From: Meiothermus sp.
GTDB lineage: Bacteria > Deinococcota > Deinococci > Deinococcales > Thermaceae
DNA length: 64,000 nt
Direction of reading: 5' to 3'
Assembly: GCF_026004075.1 (NCBI RefSeq)
Contig: NZ_BPIK01000001.1
Span: forward strand, 1,776,041-1,840,040
The notes below the pieces were generated by a model that saw nothing but the letters and a program-made list of their open reading frames with translations, was not told where the DNA came from and did not search any database. A program made the position numbers and the translations under genes. This document shows positions 51,472 through 58,903 of this stretch, piece by piece. Numbering within the stretch: the stretch's first letter is position 1; every line of letters starts with the position of its first letter.

Positions 51472-52083
51472 CTATTCCTGCAGCGGCTGCTCCTTGCGGG
51501 GAGATCCGAATTTATGGGCCTCTACCAGCATCCGCAGGGCCTTGCCCCGGTGGGAGTGCACCGCTTTTTCCTCCAGGGTCATCTCGGCAAAGGTTTTGCC
51601 TACCTCGGGCAGGTAGAACAAGGGGTCATAGCCAAAACCCCACTCCCCACGGGGGGCCTCGAGGATCTCTCCCTCGGTCTCGCCCCGGTAAAGTTCCATG
51701 TAACCATCGGGGTAGGCAATTACCAGCACGGCCACAAACTTGGCCTTGCGCGCGCTGGGGGGAATTCCTTTAAGGCGCTCGAGCAGGTATACGTTGCGCT
51801 CGGTGTCGGTTTTTTTGTTGCCGTAACGGGCCGAGTACACCCCTGGCTCGCCCCCTAATGCGGCGACCTCGAGGCCCGAGTCATCGGCCAGGGTGGGCAT
51901 ACCACTGTGCTTAGCGGCAAAAGCCGCCTTCAGCACTGCGTTGTCTTCGAAGGTAGAGCCCTCCTCGGGCGGCATCTTGAAGGGGTAGTCGAGCAGGGAA
52001 AACAGCGTCCAACCCAAAGGTGCGAGCCCGTCTCTGATCTCGCGGAACTTGCCGGGGTTGGAAGTAGCAATCAGCAGGCGCAT
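51472..52083 (-). CDS. rdgB: XTP/dITP pyrophosphatase (RdgB/HAM1)
   Basis: House-cleaning enzyme that hydrolyses ITP, dITP and XTP. The 203 residues begin with LLIATSNPGKFREI and contain TLADDSGLEVAALGGEPGVYSARYG near residue 60, GEWGFGYDPLFYLPEVGKTFAEM near residue 147 and SHRGKALR near residue 180, all HAM1 hallmarks. The ATG at 52083 has TAAGAT 7 nt upstream. It lies 54 bp behind rph on the same strand, a widely conserved pair. Confidence 0.96.
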   Translation of the reverse strand: MRLLIATSNPGKFREIRDGLAPLGWTLFSLLDYPFKMPPEEGSTFEDNAVLKAAFAAKHSGMPTLADDSGLEVAALGGEPGVYSARYGNKKTDTERNVYLLERLKGIPPSARKAKFVAVLVIAYPDGYMELYRGETEGEILEAPRGEWGFGYDPLFYLPEVGKTFAEMTLEEKAVHSHRGKALRMLVEAHKFGSPRKEQPLQE

Positions 52084-52090
52084 CTAGAAC

Positions 52091-52096
52091 ATCTTA
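52091..52096 (-). promoter_or_regulatory. -10 hexamer before rdgB
   Basis: TAAGAT, 7 nt, then ATG of rdgB at 52083; a possible leaderless internal transcript between rph and rdgB. Confidence 0.4.
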
Positions 52097-52137
52097 TCCA
52101 CAAAAAGCCGAGTAGAGGGGTTACCTGCAGACTTCAC

Positions 52138-52854
52138 TCAAACCCGGTTCTTGAGCTGGGCGTGAACCCGCCGCACCACCTCGGGAATATGCGACAGTCC
52201 CATCTCCAGCATGGCCTGATAGGTAGCCTTGGGCACTGGACGTCCCTCCCCTGCCCCGTGCAGCTCGATAATGTCGCCGGACTGGGTTGCCACCACGGTC
52301 AGGTCGGCCCAGGCGTTCTCGTCCTCGAGGTGGGTTAGGTCGAGCAAAAGGCTGCCATCGCTCATCCAACCCACGCTCACCGCAGCGAACTCGGTGAGGG
52401 GCCATTCGTCCAGCTTGCCCTGATTGACCAGCCGATCCATGGCCATATGCAGCGCCGCATAGCCCCCCAAAAGCGAAGCCACGCGGGTTCCGCCATCGGC
52501 CTGAATTACGTCGGCATCTATCACCACGGTTTTATTGGGCAACAGGCTTAAGTCCAGCGCAGCACGGAAAGCCCGCCCCAAAAAACGCTGAATCTCCGCT
52601 GTGCGGCCCGATATTTTCTGGCGTTCGCGTTCTTTGCGTTCTTTGGTGGAGCGGGGCAGCAGGCTGTACTCGGCCATGAGCCAGCCTTCGCGGCCCGAGA
52701 CGTGGCGGGGCACCCCATCGGTGAGCGAGACGGTCACCAGCACCCTGGTATTCCCCAGCTCGACGAGCGCGGAACCTTCGGCGTAATGGGTGTAACCCAT
52801 GTGCAGGGTAAGGGGGCGCAACTCCTGGGCCGTACGGCCATCCTTGCGTTTCAT
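52138..52854 (-). CDS. rph: Ribonuclease PH
   Basis: Phosphorolytic 3'-5' exoribonuclease that trims tRNA 3' ends. The 238 residues include MKRKDGRTAQELRPL at the start, GSALVELGNTRVLVTVSL near residue 28, RSTKERKERERQKISGRTAEIQRFLGRAFRAALDL near residues 74-108 (RNA- and phosphate-binding arginines) and DADVIQADGGTRVASLLG near residue 117. TAAAGT stands 7 nt before the ATG. A tRNA-Thr gene lies just beyond, divergently. Confidence 0.96.
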   Translation of the reverse strand: MKRKDGRTAQELRPLTLHMGYTHYAEGSALVELGNTRVLVTVSLTDGVPRHVSGREGWLMAEYSLLPRSTKERKERERQKISGRTAEIQRFLGRAFRAALDLSLLPNKTVVIDADVIQADGGTRVASLLGGYAALHMAMDRLVNQGKLDEWPLTEFAAVSVGWMSDGSLLLDLTHLEDENAWADLTVVATQSGDIIELHGAGEGRPVPKATYQAMLEMGLSHIPEVVRRVHAQLKNRV

Positions 52855-52861
52855 CGCCGAG

Positions 52862-52867
52862 ACTTTA
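52862..52867 (-). promoter_or_regulatory. -10 hexamer before rph
   Basis: TAAAGT, 7 nt, then ATG at 52854; probable leaderless transcript. Confidence 0.45.
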
Positions 52868-52903
52868 CCACATGCGCTCTTGCCGCTAAAATGACCGAGG
52901 CGT

Positions 52904-52978
52904 GCCGGTGTAGCTCAGCGGTAGAGCACTCGATTCGTAATCGAGCGGTCGTCGGTTCAAATCCGACCACCGGCTCCA
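52904..52978 (+). tRNA. tRNA-Thr(CGT)
   Basis: 75 nt including encoded CCA. The acceptor stem is GCCGGTG/CACCGGC with T73, the D-arm carries AGCTCAGCGGTAGAGC, the anticodon stem CTCGA/TCGAG encloses TTCGTAA (anticodon CGT, reading ACG), and the T-arm GTCGG/CCGAC encloses TTCAAAT. A hairpin terminator follows within 15 nt. Confidence 0.97.
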
Positions 52979-52992
52979 GTCCAGGACGCGAA

Positions 52993-53020
52993 AAACCCGA
53001 GGGTGCGAATCCTCGGGTTT
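52993..53020 (+). terminator. Terminator after tRNA-Thr
   Basis: AAACCCGAGG / CCTCGGGTTT, a perfect 10-bp stem with an 8-nt loop followed by GCGTTTTCGC. It lies between the tRNA and a convergent gene and may work in both directions. Confidence 0.7.
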
Positions 53021-53031
53021 GCGTTTTCGCT

Positions 53032-53865
53032 TCAACTTGACCCCAGAAATTGTTGCTTGATCCAGGGCACCAGTTCGGTCAGCGAGTGCATGGCTGGAAC
53101 CTTGCCTGCCAAGGCCCCATAGACGATGAGGGGCACCGGGTTGAGGGTGTGCTGGGTATGCCAGGGTTCTTCGGCGTTGCCATGATCGGCGGTAAGAATC
53201 AGGGTGGCAGTGGGGTTGGCGTTCAGGAAGCCCTCGAGGAAGCGATCCAGCTCGAGCCAGCGCTCATCGAGTTTTTCCGGGAGGCGATGGGCCGAGTAAT
53301 CCAGCGCCCAGTGTTCCAGGATGGTCAGGTCGTGTTGCTGGGCTATCTGGGCAAAGCGTGCACCGGCGGCCTCGGGTTCGGGCCAGAAGGCTGGCAGGAG
53401 GGCCTGGGGATGATGCATAGGGAGGAGCTCGAGCCGGGCTGCCCTGGCCGCAAATCCAAAAGCCGAGAGCAGGTTGCGGCGGCTGCTCTGCACTCTTTCC
53501 AGGTATTCCGGGCGGTAGGCGTTGGCGTGCAACACCCGCAAACCCCGCTGGGTAGCCCAGACCTGCAAGCTATCCTGCTGCAGAAGGGTTTGGAGCTTGC
53601 TTAATGGGTGCGGCCCCTGGTGGTATCCCAGCATCTGGGCCGCGTTGAGCCCGGTCAGCAGGGCAGTCTGGCCGGTGCCCGACTGGGGCAGGCCTTCCAC
53701 CCCTAGCCGGGCATCCAGGACGCGGTAGGCCAGGTTGGGCCGACTAAAGGGCTCCTGGCTGAACCCGCCGCTCAAAGCCTTCAGCGTGGGCAGGTTCAGG
53801 CGCCTCGGGGCGCTGCGGGGGTCGTGGGAAAGCCCCAGCCCATCCACGAACAAGAAAGCCAGCAC
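53032..53865 (-). CDS. Alkaline-phosphatase-superfamily metalloenzyme
   Basis: 277 residues with the PF01676 metalloenzyme pattern found in phosphopentomutase and independent phosphoglycerate mutase. Metal and nucleophile regions are LAFLFVDGLGLS at the start, LPQSGTGQTALLTGLNA near residue 61 (Thr or Ser nucleophile), and LILTADHGNAEEPWHTQHTLNPVP near residues 220-243 with the DHG and HT metal ligands. It lacks the large inserted domain of phosphoglycerate mutase, so it is probably a phosphatase or phosphodiesterase of unknown substrate. The GTG at 53865 is chosen because a full promoter (TTGACC-17-CACAAT) ends 6 nt upstream. Confidence 0.83.
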   Translation of the reverse strand: MLAFLFVDGLGLSHDPRSAPRRLNLPTLKALSGGFSQEPFSRPNLAYRVLDARLGVEGLPQSGTGQTALLTGLNAAQMLGYHQGPHPLSKLQTLLQQDSLQVWATQRGLRVLHANAYRPEYLERVQSSRRNLLSAFGFAARAARLELLPMHHPQALLPAFWPEPEAAGARFAQIAQQHDLTILEHWALDYSAHRLPEKLDERWLELDRFLEGFLNANPTATLILTADHGNAEEPWHTQHTLNPVPLIVYGALAGKVPAMHSLTELVPWIKQQFLGSS

Positions 53866-53871
53866 GAGGGC

Positions 53872-53900
53872 ATTGTGCGCCCATACGCAAGAAAGGTCAA
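53872..53900 (-). promoter_or_regulatory. Promoter for leaderless metalloenzyme mRNA
   Basis: -35 TTGACC (53900-53895), a 17-bp spacer, -10 CACAAT (53877-53872), then 6 nt to GTG at 53865. The best complete example of the leaderless arrangement here. Confidence 0.65.
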
Positions 53901-53983
53901 ACCACCACCCTGCCCAACTTGCGACCTGCGACACAGCCAGACCACAAGGGCCGGTTGCATGATAGGGGTTGAAAGGAGTTTTT

Positions 53984-54403
53984 ATGCCTGTACGTTCGGC
54001 CAGTGCGGTTTGGAGAGGTACGCTAAAAGAAGGTCAGGGACACCTGAAACTGGAGAGTGGGGTCTACCAAGGGCCCTACACCTGGGCCTCGCGCTTTGCC
54101 GAAGCCAGCGGCACCAACCCGGAGGAGCTGATTGGGGCAGCCCACGCTGGCTGTTTTGCTATGTTTTTGTCGGCCCTCTTGACCAACAACAACACCCCCC
54201 CCGAAGAATTACGCGCCGCCGCCAGGGTGCACCTGGGGGAGGGGCCCACCATCAGCAAAATTGAGCTGCACCTTGAGGGCAAGGTGCCCGGACTTAGCCC
54301 AGAAAAGTTTCAAGAGCTGGCCCAGGAAGCCAAGGCCAAATGCCCCATCTCCAAGGCCCTGGCCGCGGTGCCTGAAATAACCCTGGAGGCAAAGCTGGTC
54401 TGA
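53984..54403 (+). CDS. OsmC-family peroxiredoxin-like protein
   Basis: 139-residue OsmC/Ohr-fold protein that in characterised members reduces organic hydroperoxides with two Cys. The peroxidatic-type Cys is in ELIGAAHAGCFAMFLSALL (near residues 45-63) and the second in AKCPISKALAAVPEITLEAKL near residue 118. The start sequence MPVRSASAVWRGTLKEGQG matches OsmC more than Ohr. AAGGAG stands 8 nt before the ATG at 53984. Probably a cytosolic stress-defence enzyme; single gene. Confidence 0.92.
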   Translation: MPVRSASAVWRGTLKEGQGHLKLESGVYQGPYTWASRFAEASGTNPEELIGAAHAGCFAMFLSALLTNNNTPPEELRAAARVHLGEGPTISKIELHLEGKVPGLSPEKFQELAQEAKAKCPISKALAAVPEITLEAKLV

Positions 54404-54540
54404 CCTTTTGCAGATTTTCAGTCGCCTTCGTACAAAACTGGTTCCTCAGCGGCCAGGCTTCAACCGGCCCGGACAGCTAAACCAGGAGGCGCTCGAGTAT
54501 CCATCTCACTTGAACATCTATAGCGCCAGCGCCAAACGTA

Positions 54541-55110
54541 GTGTTGAATAGAGGCGTGGAGCCAGACATTGCCCTGATGTCGCGCCTCGCCAAAGGGGAT
54601 GAGCGAGCTTTGGAAGAGCTATACCGCCGCTATAGCCCCTCGCTGTACGCCCTTCTCCTGCGGATGCTCCAAAGCCCCGAGGAGGCCGAAGAAATCTTGC
54701 AGGACAGCTTTGTTCAGCTCTACCGAGAAGCCGCCCGCTATCAGCCCGAGCGCGGGGGTGTGGCGGCTTTTTTGTTCACCATTGGGCGCAATTTTGCCCT
54801 ATCGCGTCTGCGTAACCGCAAGGCCAGACCCCCCAAAATAGACGACCTCGACCTGCACAACCCCGAGCAGGAGCTGGGCCTTTGGCGGGAGGACGACCCC
54901 ACCGACCGGATTCTGGTGAGGCGGGCCTTGGGTAGGCTCGAGCCCACCGACCGTAAGCTGCTGGAAGAAGCCTTTTTCGACGGCTACAGCCACAGCGAGC
55001 TGGCCGAGCGCCACAACCTGCCCCTGGGCACGGTCAAAACCCGGCTGCGGCGGGCCCTGCTCAAACTGCGCGAGTATCTGGGCGGAAAAGCGGTCTCGGA
55101 GGAAGCATGA
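54541..55110 (+). CDS. ECF-type RNA polymerase sigma factor
   Basis: 189-residue extracytoplasmic-function sigma factor. Region 2 spans about residues 12-85 (MSRLAKGDERALEELYRRY, EEAEEILQDSFVQLYREA, FLFTIGRNFALSRLRNRKAR) and region 4 about residues 125-180, with the recognition helix in YSHSELAERHNLPLGTVKTRLRRALLKL. It resembles the SigK group. The start could be GTG at 54541 or GTG at 54556. Its stop overlaps the anti-sigma start (ATGA), so the pair is translationally coupled. Confidence 0.93.
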   Translation: MLNRGVEPDIALMSRLAKGDERALEELYRRYSPSLYALLLRMLQSPEEAEEILQDSFVQLYREAARYQPERGGVAAFLFTIGRNFALSRLRNRKARPPKIDDLDLHNPEQELGLWREDDPTDRILVRRALGRLEPTDRKLLEEAFFDGYSHSELAERHNLPLGTVKTRLRRALLKLREYLGGKAVSEEA

Positions 55111-55742
55111 AAGACCTCCGCGAACTGCTCCCCGACTACGCCCTGGGCCTTCTGGAAGGCGAGGAGAAAGCCCAGCTCGAGCAGGCCCTGCAAAGCTCCC
55201 CCGAACTACGGGCGGAACTTTCCGAACTCAGGGCGGTGTTGTACCAGCTGCCGGAAAGCCTCCCCCCGGTTGCGCCGCCCCCGAGGGTCTGGGCCCAGGT
55301 GCAGCGCAGGGTTTCTCCCAGGCGGGATTTCCTGCGCTGGGCTGCGGCGGCCCTAATCCTGCTGGGGCTGGGCGGCTTCGGGGTGGAACAGTACCGCCGC
55401 TATCAGGCTCTGGCCGAGGAACAGGCCAAGCTGGCCCGCTGGCTGAGCGATCCTGAGGTCAAGTGGCAACTCATCCGAAACGACCAGGGCCAGACCTTTG
55501 GCACCATGCTCTGGCGGGAAGAGGGGCCCTGCCTAATGGTGCTGCGCGAACCGCCGCCTCGAGGCAAGGTCTATCAGGCCTGGGGCCGCAAGCACGGCGC
55601 ACCCCCGGTCTCGCTAGGGGTCTTCACGGGGCGGGTTTTCGAGACCAACTACGAAGGCTTCGACCTGATGGGGGTAAGCCTCGAGCCCCCCGGCGGTAGC
55701 CCCACACCTACCCGGCCGCTGGGCCGGGTGCCGACCTCATAG
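55107..55742 (+). CDS. Anti-sigma factor, RskA-like
   Basis: 211 residues: an N-terminal sigma-binding helical region (MKDLRELLPDYALGLLEGEEKAQLEQAL, about 1-28) without the zinc HxxxCxxC motif, one membrane helix near residues 76-92 (FLRWAAAALILLGLGGFGV), and an outer domain typical of RskA (GKVYQAWGRKHGAPPVSLGVF near residues 155-175). It should hold the coupled sigma factor at the membrane until a signal triggers proteolysis. The trigger is unknown. The 3' end overlaps the convergent aldehyde dehydrogenase gene by 6 bp. Confidence 0.9.
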   Translation: MKDLRELLPDYALGLLEGEEKAQLEQALQSSPELRAELSELRAVLYQLPESLPPVAPPPRVWAQVQRRVSPRRDFLRWAAAALILLGLGGFGVEQYRRYQALAEEQAKLARWLSDPEVKWQLIRNDQGQTFGTMLWREEGPCLMVLREPPPRGKVYQAWGRKHGAPPVSLGVFTGRVFETNYEGFDLMGVSLEPPGGSPTPTRPLGRVPTS

Positions 55743-57350
55743 CCGGTACCACAGGCGATAGAGCCATTTGAGGGCTCTGAGTAGAGCCGTCACGATGCGC
55801 CCGTACCAGCCCCTGGGCAGCCAGGCCGGGCCGGTGACGGGAATGAGACGCTCAATGGCAATGGTCTGTAGCTCGGTAAAGCGGTACAGCCCCTCCTGAC
55901 CGTGCCGTCGCCCCAGACCCGAGGCCTTGAACCCCCCCATGGTCGCATCCATCGAGGCCCAGGCCGCGGCGTAGCTTTCGTTGATGTTGACCGTGCCAGC
56001 CTGAATACGGGCGGCCAGCGCGCGGGCTTTGCGTAAGTCCTTGCTCCAGATGCTGGCGTTGAGGCCATACTCGCTGTGGTTGATCTGGGCCAGCACCTGC
56101 TCGAGGTCACTAAACTTGTACAGGCTGACCACCGGGCCAAAGGTTTCTTCGTGGTACACCCGCATCTCGGGCGTTACATCGGTCAGGATGGTGGGCTCGA
56201 AGAACAGGGGCCCCAGGTCGGGCCGGGGCCGACCCCCGGTGAGCACCCTGGCCCCTTTCGCCACAGCGTCCTGCACGTGGGCCAGCACGGTATCGAACTG
56301 CCGCTGGACGGTGAGGGAACCCATCTGCGAGCGGTGATCCAGGGTGGCCCCCAAACGCAGGCTCGAGGTTTTTTCCACGAAGCGCCGGGTGAAAGCCTCG
56401 AAGACTTTCTCGTGCACGTAGATGCGCTCGAGGGAGACGCAAAGCTGCCCGGCATTGGCAAAAGCCCCGTGGATAGCGCCGTCTACAGCAGCCTCGAGGT
56501 TGGCGTCCTCCAGCACCAGCATGGGGTTTTTGCCGCCCAGCTCCAGGCTCACCCCAATCAGCCGTTCTCCGGCCTGGCGGGCCACCTTGCGCCCGGTGGG
56601 GGTGCTTCCGGTCAGGGCGATAAAATCCGCTGTAGCCACCAGGGCCTCGCCCACCTCGCCACCCCCGGTCACAACCTGAAAAAGGTCGCGCGGCAGTCCG
56701 GCCTCCTCCAGCAGGGCCTGAATCCAGAGGGCCGTAAAGGTGGTCTGGGGGTCGGGCTTGAGCACCACCGCGTTGCCCGCCATTAGCGCGGGGATGGGCT
56801 CACTCACCGCCATCACCAGCGGATAATTCCAGGGCGAGATAACCCCCACCACCCCGACCGGGTGGCGGTACTCCCAGGTCTGGGTCAGGCCCAGAAAAGT
56901 TCCGCCCACGCGCCGGGGGCGCAGCCAGCCGGGGCTACGGGTGGCGTAATACTGCGCCACAATGGCCGCGTCCAGCAGTTCTTCCTGGGCATCGCGGCGG
57001 GCCTTGCCGGTCTCGTACTGGGTCAGGTCGAGGATCTCGGCCTGCTGCTTTAGCAGCAGGTCGTGGAAGCGCAGCATGATGCGGGCTCGAGACCTGGCAT
57101 CCATTCGGGCCCAGGCCGGCTGGGCCTGCCGGGCACGCTCCACGGCCTGGCGCACGTCCTCGGGACTGCACAACGGTATAACCCCCAGCACTTTTCCATC
57201 GAAAGGAGAGTACAGGGTATGCGGGGTACCCTGACCCGACAAAAAGACCCGCCGGGCCAGTTGTTCCAGCAGCTCAGGGGTAAACTGAGGGGTCTCCCGT
57301 GGGGGATTAATCACCCGCAACCGTCCAGTTTCAATCATCTTAAAACCCAT
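55737..57350 (-). CDS. Aldehyde dehydrogenase (succinate-semialdehyde-dehydrogenase-like)
   Basis: NAD(P)-dependent aldehyde dehydrogenase, about 537 residues. Signatures are SPWNYPLVMAVSEPIPALMAGNAVVLKPDPQT in parts (SPWNYP near residue 168), FTGSTPTG-type ALTGSTPTGRKVA near residue 238, catalytic Glu in SLELGGKNPMLV near residue 266 and catalytic Cys in AGQLCVSLERIY near residue 304. It has a basic, aromatic C-terminal tail (LLRALKWLYRLWYRL) that may bind membrane. The start is uncertain: ATG at 57350 is used, with one at 57338 possible. A LacI-type palindrome lies 58 bp upstream, within a possible -35/-10 for this gene. Confidence 0.9.
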   Translation of the reverse strand: MGFKMIETGRLRVINPPRETPQFTPELLEQLARRVFLSGQGTPHTLYSPFDGKVLGVIPLCSPEDVRQAVERARQAQPAWARMDARSRARIMLRFHDLLLKQQAEILDLTQYETGKARRDAQEELLDAAIVAQYYATRSPGWLRPRRVGGTFLGLTQTWEYRHPVGVVGVISPWNYPLVMAVSEPIPALMAGNAVVLKPDPQTTFTALWIQALLEEAGLPRDLFQVVTGGGEVGEALVATADFIALTGSTPTGRKVARQAGERLIGVSLELGGKNPMLVLEDANLEAAVDGAIHGAFANAGQLCVSLERIYVHEKVFEAFTRRFVEKTSSLRLGATLDHRSQMGSLTVQRQFDTVLAHVQDAVAKGARVLTGGRPRPDLGPLFFEPTILTDVTPEMRVYHEETFGPVVSLYKFSDLEQVLAQINHSEYGLNASIWSKDLRKARALAARIQAGTVNINESYAAAWASMDATMGGFKASGLGRRHGQEGLYRFTELQTIAIERLIPVTGPAWLPRGWYGRIVTALLRALKWLYRLWYRL

Positions 57351-57407
57351 GGTGGGCCGAAAAAATCCTCGAGTCAATACCCCTCCTACACCCAGGTCGG
57401 CAAAGCA

Positions 57408-57421
57408 TAAAAGCGCTTCCA
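57408..57421. promoter_or_regulatory. LacI-type operator in the aldehyde dehydrogenase/malF divergent region
   Basis: TAAAAGCGCTTCCA, 12 of 14 positions as TGGAAGCGCTTCCA. It is 130 bp before malF. Read leftward it also falls in the spacer of TTGGTC-16-TATGCT, a possible promoter for the aldehyde dehydrogenase, so it may control either gene or both. Confidence 0.55.
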
Positions 57422-57550
57422 CACTGACCAAATGGGATTATTTGGGTATCCGCGGACTTACAAAATGGAGCCTTCGAGTATATGCTAGTGGCGTTTAAAA
57501 AGGTACGTTGGTTGGGCCATCCCAAGCAACGCCCACGACGGAGGTCTGCA

Positions 57551-58903
57551 ATGTATCGTTCTCCACCTGGCGCTCGAGGTTTTTTGATCGCTATTGGGCT
57601 GTTGGGAGGGGCCCTGATGGTGGCTGCGCTGGCAGGGCTCCTGCTGTTCTGGGCCCTGCAGGCGGCTTTCCCCAGGCCGGTAGAAGAGGGTTATCCGGGC
57701 TACCTGATCCTGATTTTTGGCACGCTCGTCCTGATTCCCATTCTGGTTGTACTGGGGCGCAGGGTGCCCTACCTCACCGACTGGTACTATCTGCTTCCGG
57801 CCATCACCTTCTTGCTGGCTTTCACCGTATTCCCCATCATCCTGACCATCTACTACGCGTTTACCGACTACACCGGGATTCGCAACGGCAAACCCGACCG
57901 CTCCACCGAAACCGCCATCGTGCGGGTAGAGGGGCGGCAGTTATTCGTGGAGGGCAATGCCCACGACCTCTTGCGCTGCGATGAGCCCGACTGTGCCGGC
58001 CAGGCCCTGGAGATCACCACCCGTACCCAGCGGGCCCGCGTTCGGGTCGAGCAGGCCAGCGGCAATACCATCACCCTCACCGCACCCCCACCCTTCGCAC
58101 CCACCCTGGTCTACAAGATCAACGAGTTCAGGTTCATCGGCTTCCGCAACTTTGTGGAAATCTTCAGCCGTGCCGGTGCGGTGCTGATTCCCGTTCTGGT
58201 CTGGAACATCATTTTTGCGGCAGGGGCGGTTGTGGTGGGGGCCATCCCTGGGCTCATCCTGGGCCTGATACTCAACAACAAAAACCTGGCCTTGCGGGGT
58301 TTTTATCGCACAGCCCTGATTATCTCCTGGGCCATCCCCGTGGTCATCAGCGTGCAGATCTTCACGGCCATGCTCAACGTGCAGTTTGGCCCCATCAACC
58401 GCCTGCTGGGACTGCTGGGCGCTTACCCCATTCCCTGGCTCACCGACCCCGAGTGGTTCAAGATGTCGGCCCTGCTGATTAGCCTGTGGCTGGGCTTCCC
58501 GTACTGGATGACGGCCACCCTGGGCGCGCTCTCGACCATCCCGGACGACGTCTACGAAGCGGCCAAAATTGACGGTGCCAACGGCTTTCAGACCCTCACC
58601 GGCATCACCCTGCCCCTGCTGCGCCAGCCCTTTATCCCGCTGCTGCTGGGCTCTTTTGCCTATAACTTCAACAACTTTGGCCTGATCTACCTGATGGGCC
58701 CCCAGCCAGGGGTCGAAGGGCGGCCTTCCACGGCCCAGGCCGGTGACATCCTGATCACCTGGGCCTATAAAACCGCCTTCCAGGCCGATGGAGGGCAGGC
58801 TTATGGCCTGGGTGGGGCTATCTCCATCCTGATTTTTTTCCTCACCGTTGCCATTAGCTTAATCAACTTCCGCTTCACCGGGGCTTTGCGGGAGGTGCGC
58901 TGA
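57551..58903 (+). CDS. malF: Maltose-type ABC permease with periplasmic insert
   Basis: 450-residue MalF homologue. About three membrane helices in residues 12-110 precede a soluble insert (about 115-205) holding a Cys pair in RCDEPDCAG, analogous in position to the E. coli MalF P2 loop but shorter. The transport core follows, with the EAA loop YEAAKIDGANGFQTLTGITLP near residues 337-357. GGAGG stands 8 nt before the ATG at 57551, ruling out an upstream start. It is followed directly by malG and a neopullulanase gene, forming a maltodextrin operon. Confidence 0.92.
   Translation: MYRSPPGARGFLIAIGLLGGALMVAALAGLLLFWALQAAFPRPVEEGYPGYLILIFGTLVLIPILVVLGRRVPYLTDWYYLLPAITFLLAFTVFPIILTIYYAFTDYTGIRNGKPDRSTETAIVRVEGRQLFVEGNAHDLLRCDEPDCAGQALEITTRTQRARVRVEQASGNTITLTAPPPFAPTLVYKINEFRFIGFRNFVEIFSRAGAVLIPVLVWNIIFAAGAVVVGAIPGLILGLILNNKNLALRGFYRTALIISWAIPVVISVQIFTAMLNVQFGPINRLLGLLGAYPIPWLTDPEWFKMSALLISLWLGFPYWMTATLGALSTIPDDVYEAAKIDGANGFQTLTGITLPLLRQPFIPLLLGSFAYNFNNFGLIYLMGPQPGVEGRPSTAQAGDILITWAYKTAFQADGGQAYGLGGAISILIFFLTVAISLINFRFTGALREVR

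Noticed and set aside
57351-57431. N-terminal extension of the aldehyde dehydrogenase
   Set aside because: The extra 27 residues do not resemble the family and would include the regulatory region next to the LacI-type site.
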